From the NCBI GenBank assembly GCA_965533275.1, contig CBESWG010000007.1, positions 43,969-107,968 on the forward strand: a stretch of 64,000 nt of DNA, read 5' to 3'. Under the pieces are notes generated by a model. It was given only the letters and a program-made list of their open reading frames with translations. It was not told where the DNA came from and did no database searches. The stretch is from JAUXEH01 sp965533275. GTDB lineage: Bacteria > Acidobacteriota > Aminicenantia > Aminicenantales > Aminicenantaceae. Below, one piece after another: positions 63,260 through 64,000 of this stretch. Numbering within the stretch: position 1 is the first letter of the stretch; each line of letters begins with the position of its first letter. Both the position numbers and the translations under genes were made by a program.

Positions 63260-63823
63260 CTATATGACCTTGAACGTAAAGGTGTCCGAGAGGGCGATGA
63301 CTCCGATCTTTTCGGTCCTGAGGATGATCTCATATTCCAATCCCTGCCTGGCGTCCTCAAGGCTGACGCCGTAGATGACAGCACCCGTGAACCCAGATTC
63401 TACGCACTTGAGCGTGACCCTGCGCACTTCACCCGGCTTGAGGTCGTTGGCAAAGGCCCTTCCCCCGCATATGGACTGATCTCCCCTGGAGAAGCGGCAT
63501 TCCAGGACGATCTGGTCGAATCGTCTATCCGATGTGTTGGCCAGCTGCAGCACCAGCTGTGGCATGTAGATGTCCCGCTTCGCGCTGGTGGCTTTCCGGA
63601 TGAATCCCGCCTCCACGACCTCCGGGCCCAGGATCTCGAGGACCTCCTGCCCGCGCCGCATCCGCCTCTCGTATTCCCGGCTCTCATCGGTGGGGACGAC
63701 GTTAGCCATGAGCAGCACGACATAGGTGATCAGGGCGAATACGATGCAGGAGATGACCAGGCTGAAGACCTTGGCCGCACGGTCCCTGGGATCGGTCTTG
63801 TTTGTCCCGATATCTTTAAACAT
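63260..63823 (-). CDS. Single-pass membrane protein of unknown function
   Basis: A 187-residue protein with a basic N-terminus, a hydrophobic helix at about 17-42, a charged helix (REYERRMRRG) and then a beta-rich domain of about 120 residues with paired strands (LVLQLANTSDRRFDQIVLEC, then EVRRVTLKCVESG) that resembles a FxLYD/immunoglobulin-like lipoprotein domain. No family is recognised with confidence. The ATG at 63823 follows a purine run; the frame extends to 63922 with a hydrophobic but less convincing N-terminus. It converges on the second kinase with an 80-base gap. Two Cys residues in the exterior part could pair. Confidence 0.6.
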   Translation of the reverse strand: MFKDIGTNKTDPRDRAAKVFSLVISCIVFALITYVVLLMANVVPTDESREYERRMRRGQEVLEILGPEVVEAGFIRKATSAKRDIYMPQLVLQLANTSDRRFDQIVLECRFSRGDQSICGGRAFANDLKPGEVRRVTLKCVESGFTGAVIYGVSLEDARQGLEYEIILRTEKIGVIALSDTFTFKVI

Positions 63824-63901
63824 GTCCGCGCCTGCTCCCATATTACAGTGTCCATCTGATATATGGCAAGGAGGGCCGGATGACACGACCGAAGCGATCA
63901 C

Positions 63902-63995
63902 AAAAAAAGGGGACAGGTCCAATTACTATCATTCGTGACCGTCTGAAGGGGACAAACCATCGAAGGGGACAGGTTCATTCAGCACGCTGAATGCA
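63902..63995. repeat. Right-end cluster of GGGGACAGGT repeat copies
   Basis: AAAAAAAGGGGACAGGTCCAATTA at 63902-63925 is a full copy, AAGGGGACAAACC near 63945 a partial one, and AAGGGGACAGGTTCATTC near 63963 a second full core. The last is followed by TTCAGC-ACGC-TGAATG-type inverted sequence. The cluster runs to the window edge, so a linked element may lie beyond it. Confidence 0.75.
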
Positions 63996-64000
63996 CCCGG

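Noticed and set aside
1..64000. tRNA, rRNA, CRISPR arrays or prophage
   Set aside because: No cloverleaf-like T-arm consensus, no rRNA blocks, no regular direct repeats with spacers and no phage or integrase genes seen by eye; a tRNA scan would be the decisive test.

Overview
The window looks like chromosome from a free-living, heterotrophic, GC-rich (high fifties percent by eye) Gram-negative-type bacterium. Its gene mix resembles Candidatus Aminicenantes / Acidobacteriota: exported six-bladed beta-propeller proteins, 800-residue MacB/FtsX-like permeases without an ATPase gene, several membrane Ser/Thr kinases (one with TPR repeats), a tricorn-like protease, serine beta-lactamase-fold hydrolases, Tat-exported oxidoreductases and DUF362 ferredoxin-like proteins. 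That placement is inference from content; no rRNA or other taxonomic marker is present. I see no tRNA, rRNA, CRISPR array, prophage or intact transposase.

Layout. 1-9 kb: tail of a membrane protein, VanW-like protein, PLP decarboxylase plus DUF711 protein, then a minus-strand run (membrane-tethered HTH/FG-GAP regulator, lipoprotein serine hydrolase, beta-propeller) and an acyl-ACP thioesterase. 9-25 kb: HerA/DUF87-type ATPase, endonuclease/exonuclease/phosphatase protein, Tat-exported sulfatase, BNR/VPS10-like protein, FtsX-like permease, 5'-nucleotidase-like protein, TPR kinase and a small membrane protein. 25-37.6 kb is rich in proteolysis genes: tricorn-like protease, exported M24 peptidase, beta-propeller, double retropepsin-like protein, second permease, subtilisin and a small beta-barrel-like protein. 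37.6-42.4 kb: a tightly overlapping minus-strand DNA-processing operon (nuclease-helicase, DnaQ-like/GIY-YIG protein, Mre11-like phosphoesterase) with two apparent reading-frame breaks. 42.6-53.4 kb: HAD hydrolase, GH99-like protein, DUF362 protein, Tat aldo-keto reductase with Fe-S clusters, Tat sugar-isomerase-like protein, beta-propeller, POT-like transporter and cytosolic M24 peptidase. 53.4-64 kb: small ribbon-helix-helix-like protein with a visible promoter/operator, beta-propeller lipoprotein, M14 carboxypeptidase, second HTH/FG-GAP regulator, two tandem Ser/Thr kinases and a small membrane protein.

The most interesting pattern is a three-gene cassette present twice in the same order and orientation (8135-3960 and 59355-53794). 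Each has a ToxR-like membrane-tethered regulator with an N-terminal winged-helix/MerR-like HTH, one membrane helix and a calcium-binding-type FG-GAP exterior, then an exported hydrolase (beta-lactamase-fold in one, M14 carboxypeptidase in the other), then an exported six-bladed beta-propeller. The regulators are paralogous over their whole length while the hydrolases are unrelated, so this looks like a modular sense-and-degrade system. Together with the peptide transporter and intracellular peptidases, the window suggests a peptide- and glycan-scavenging lifestyle.
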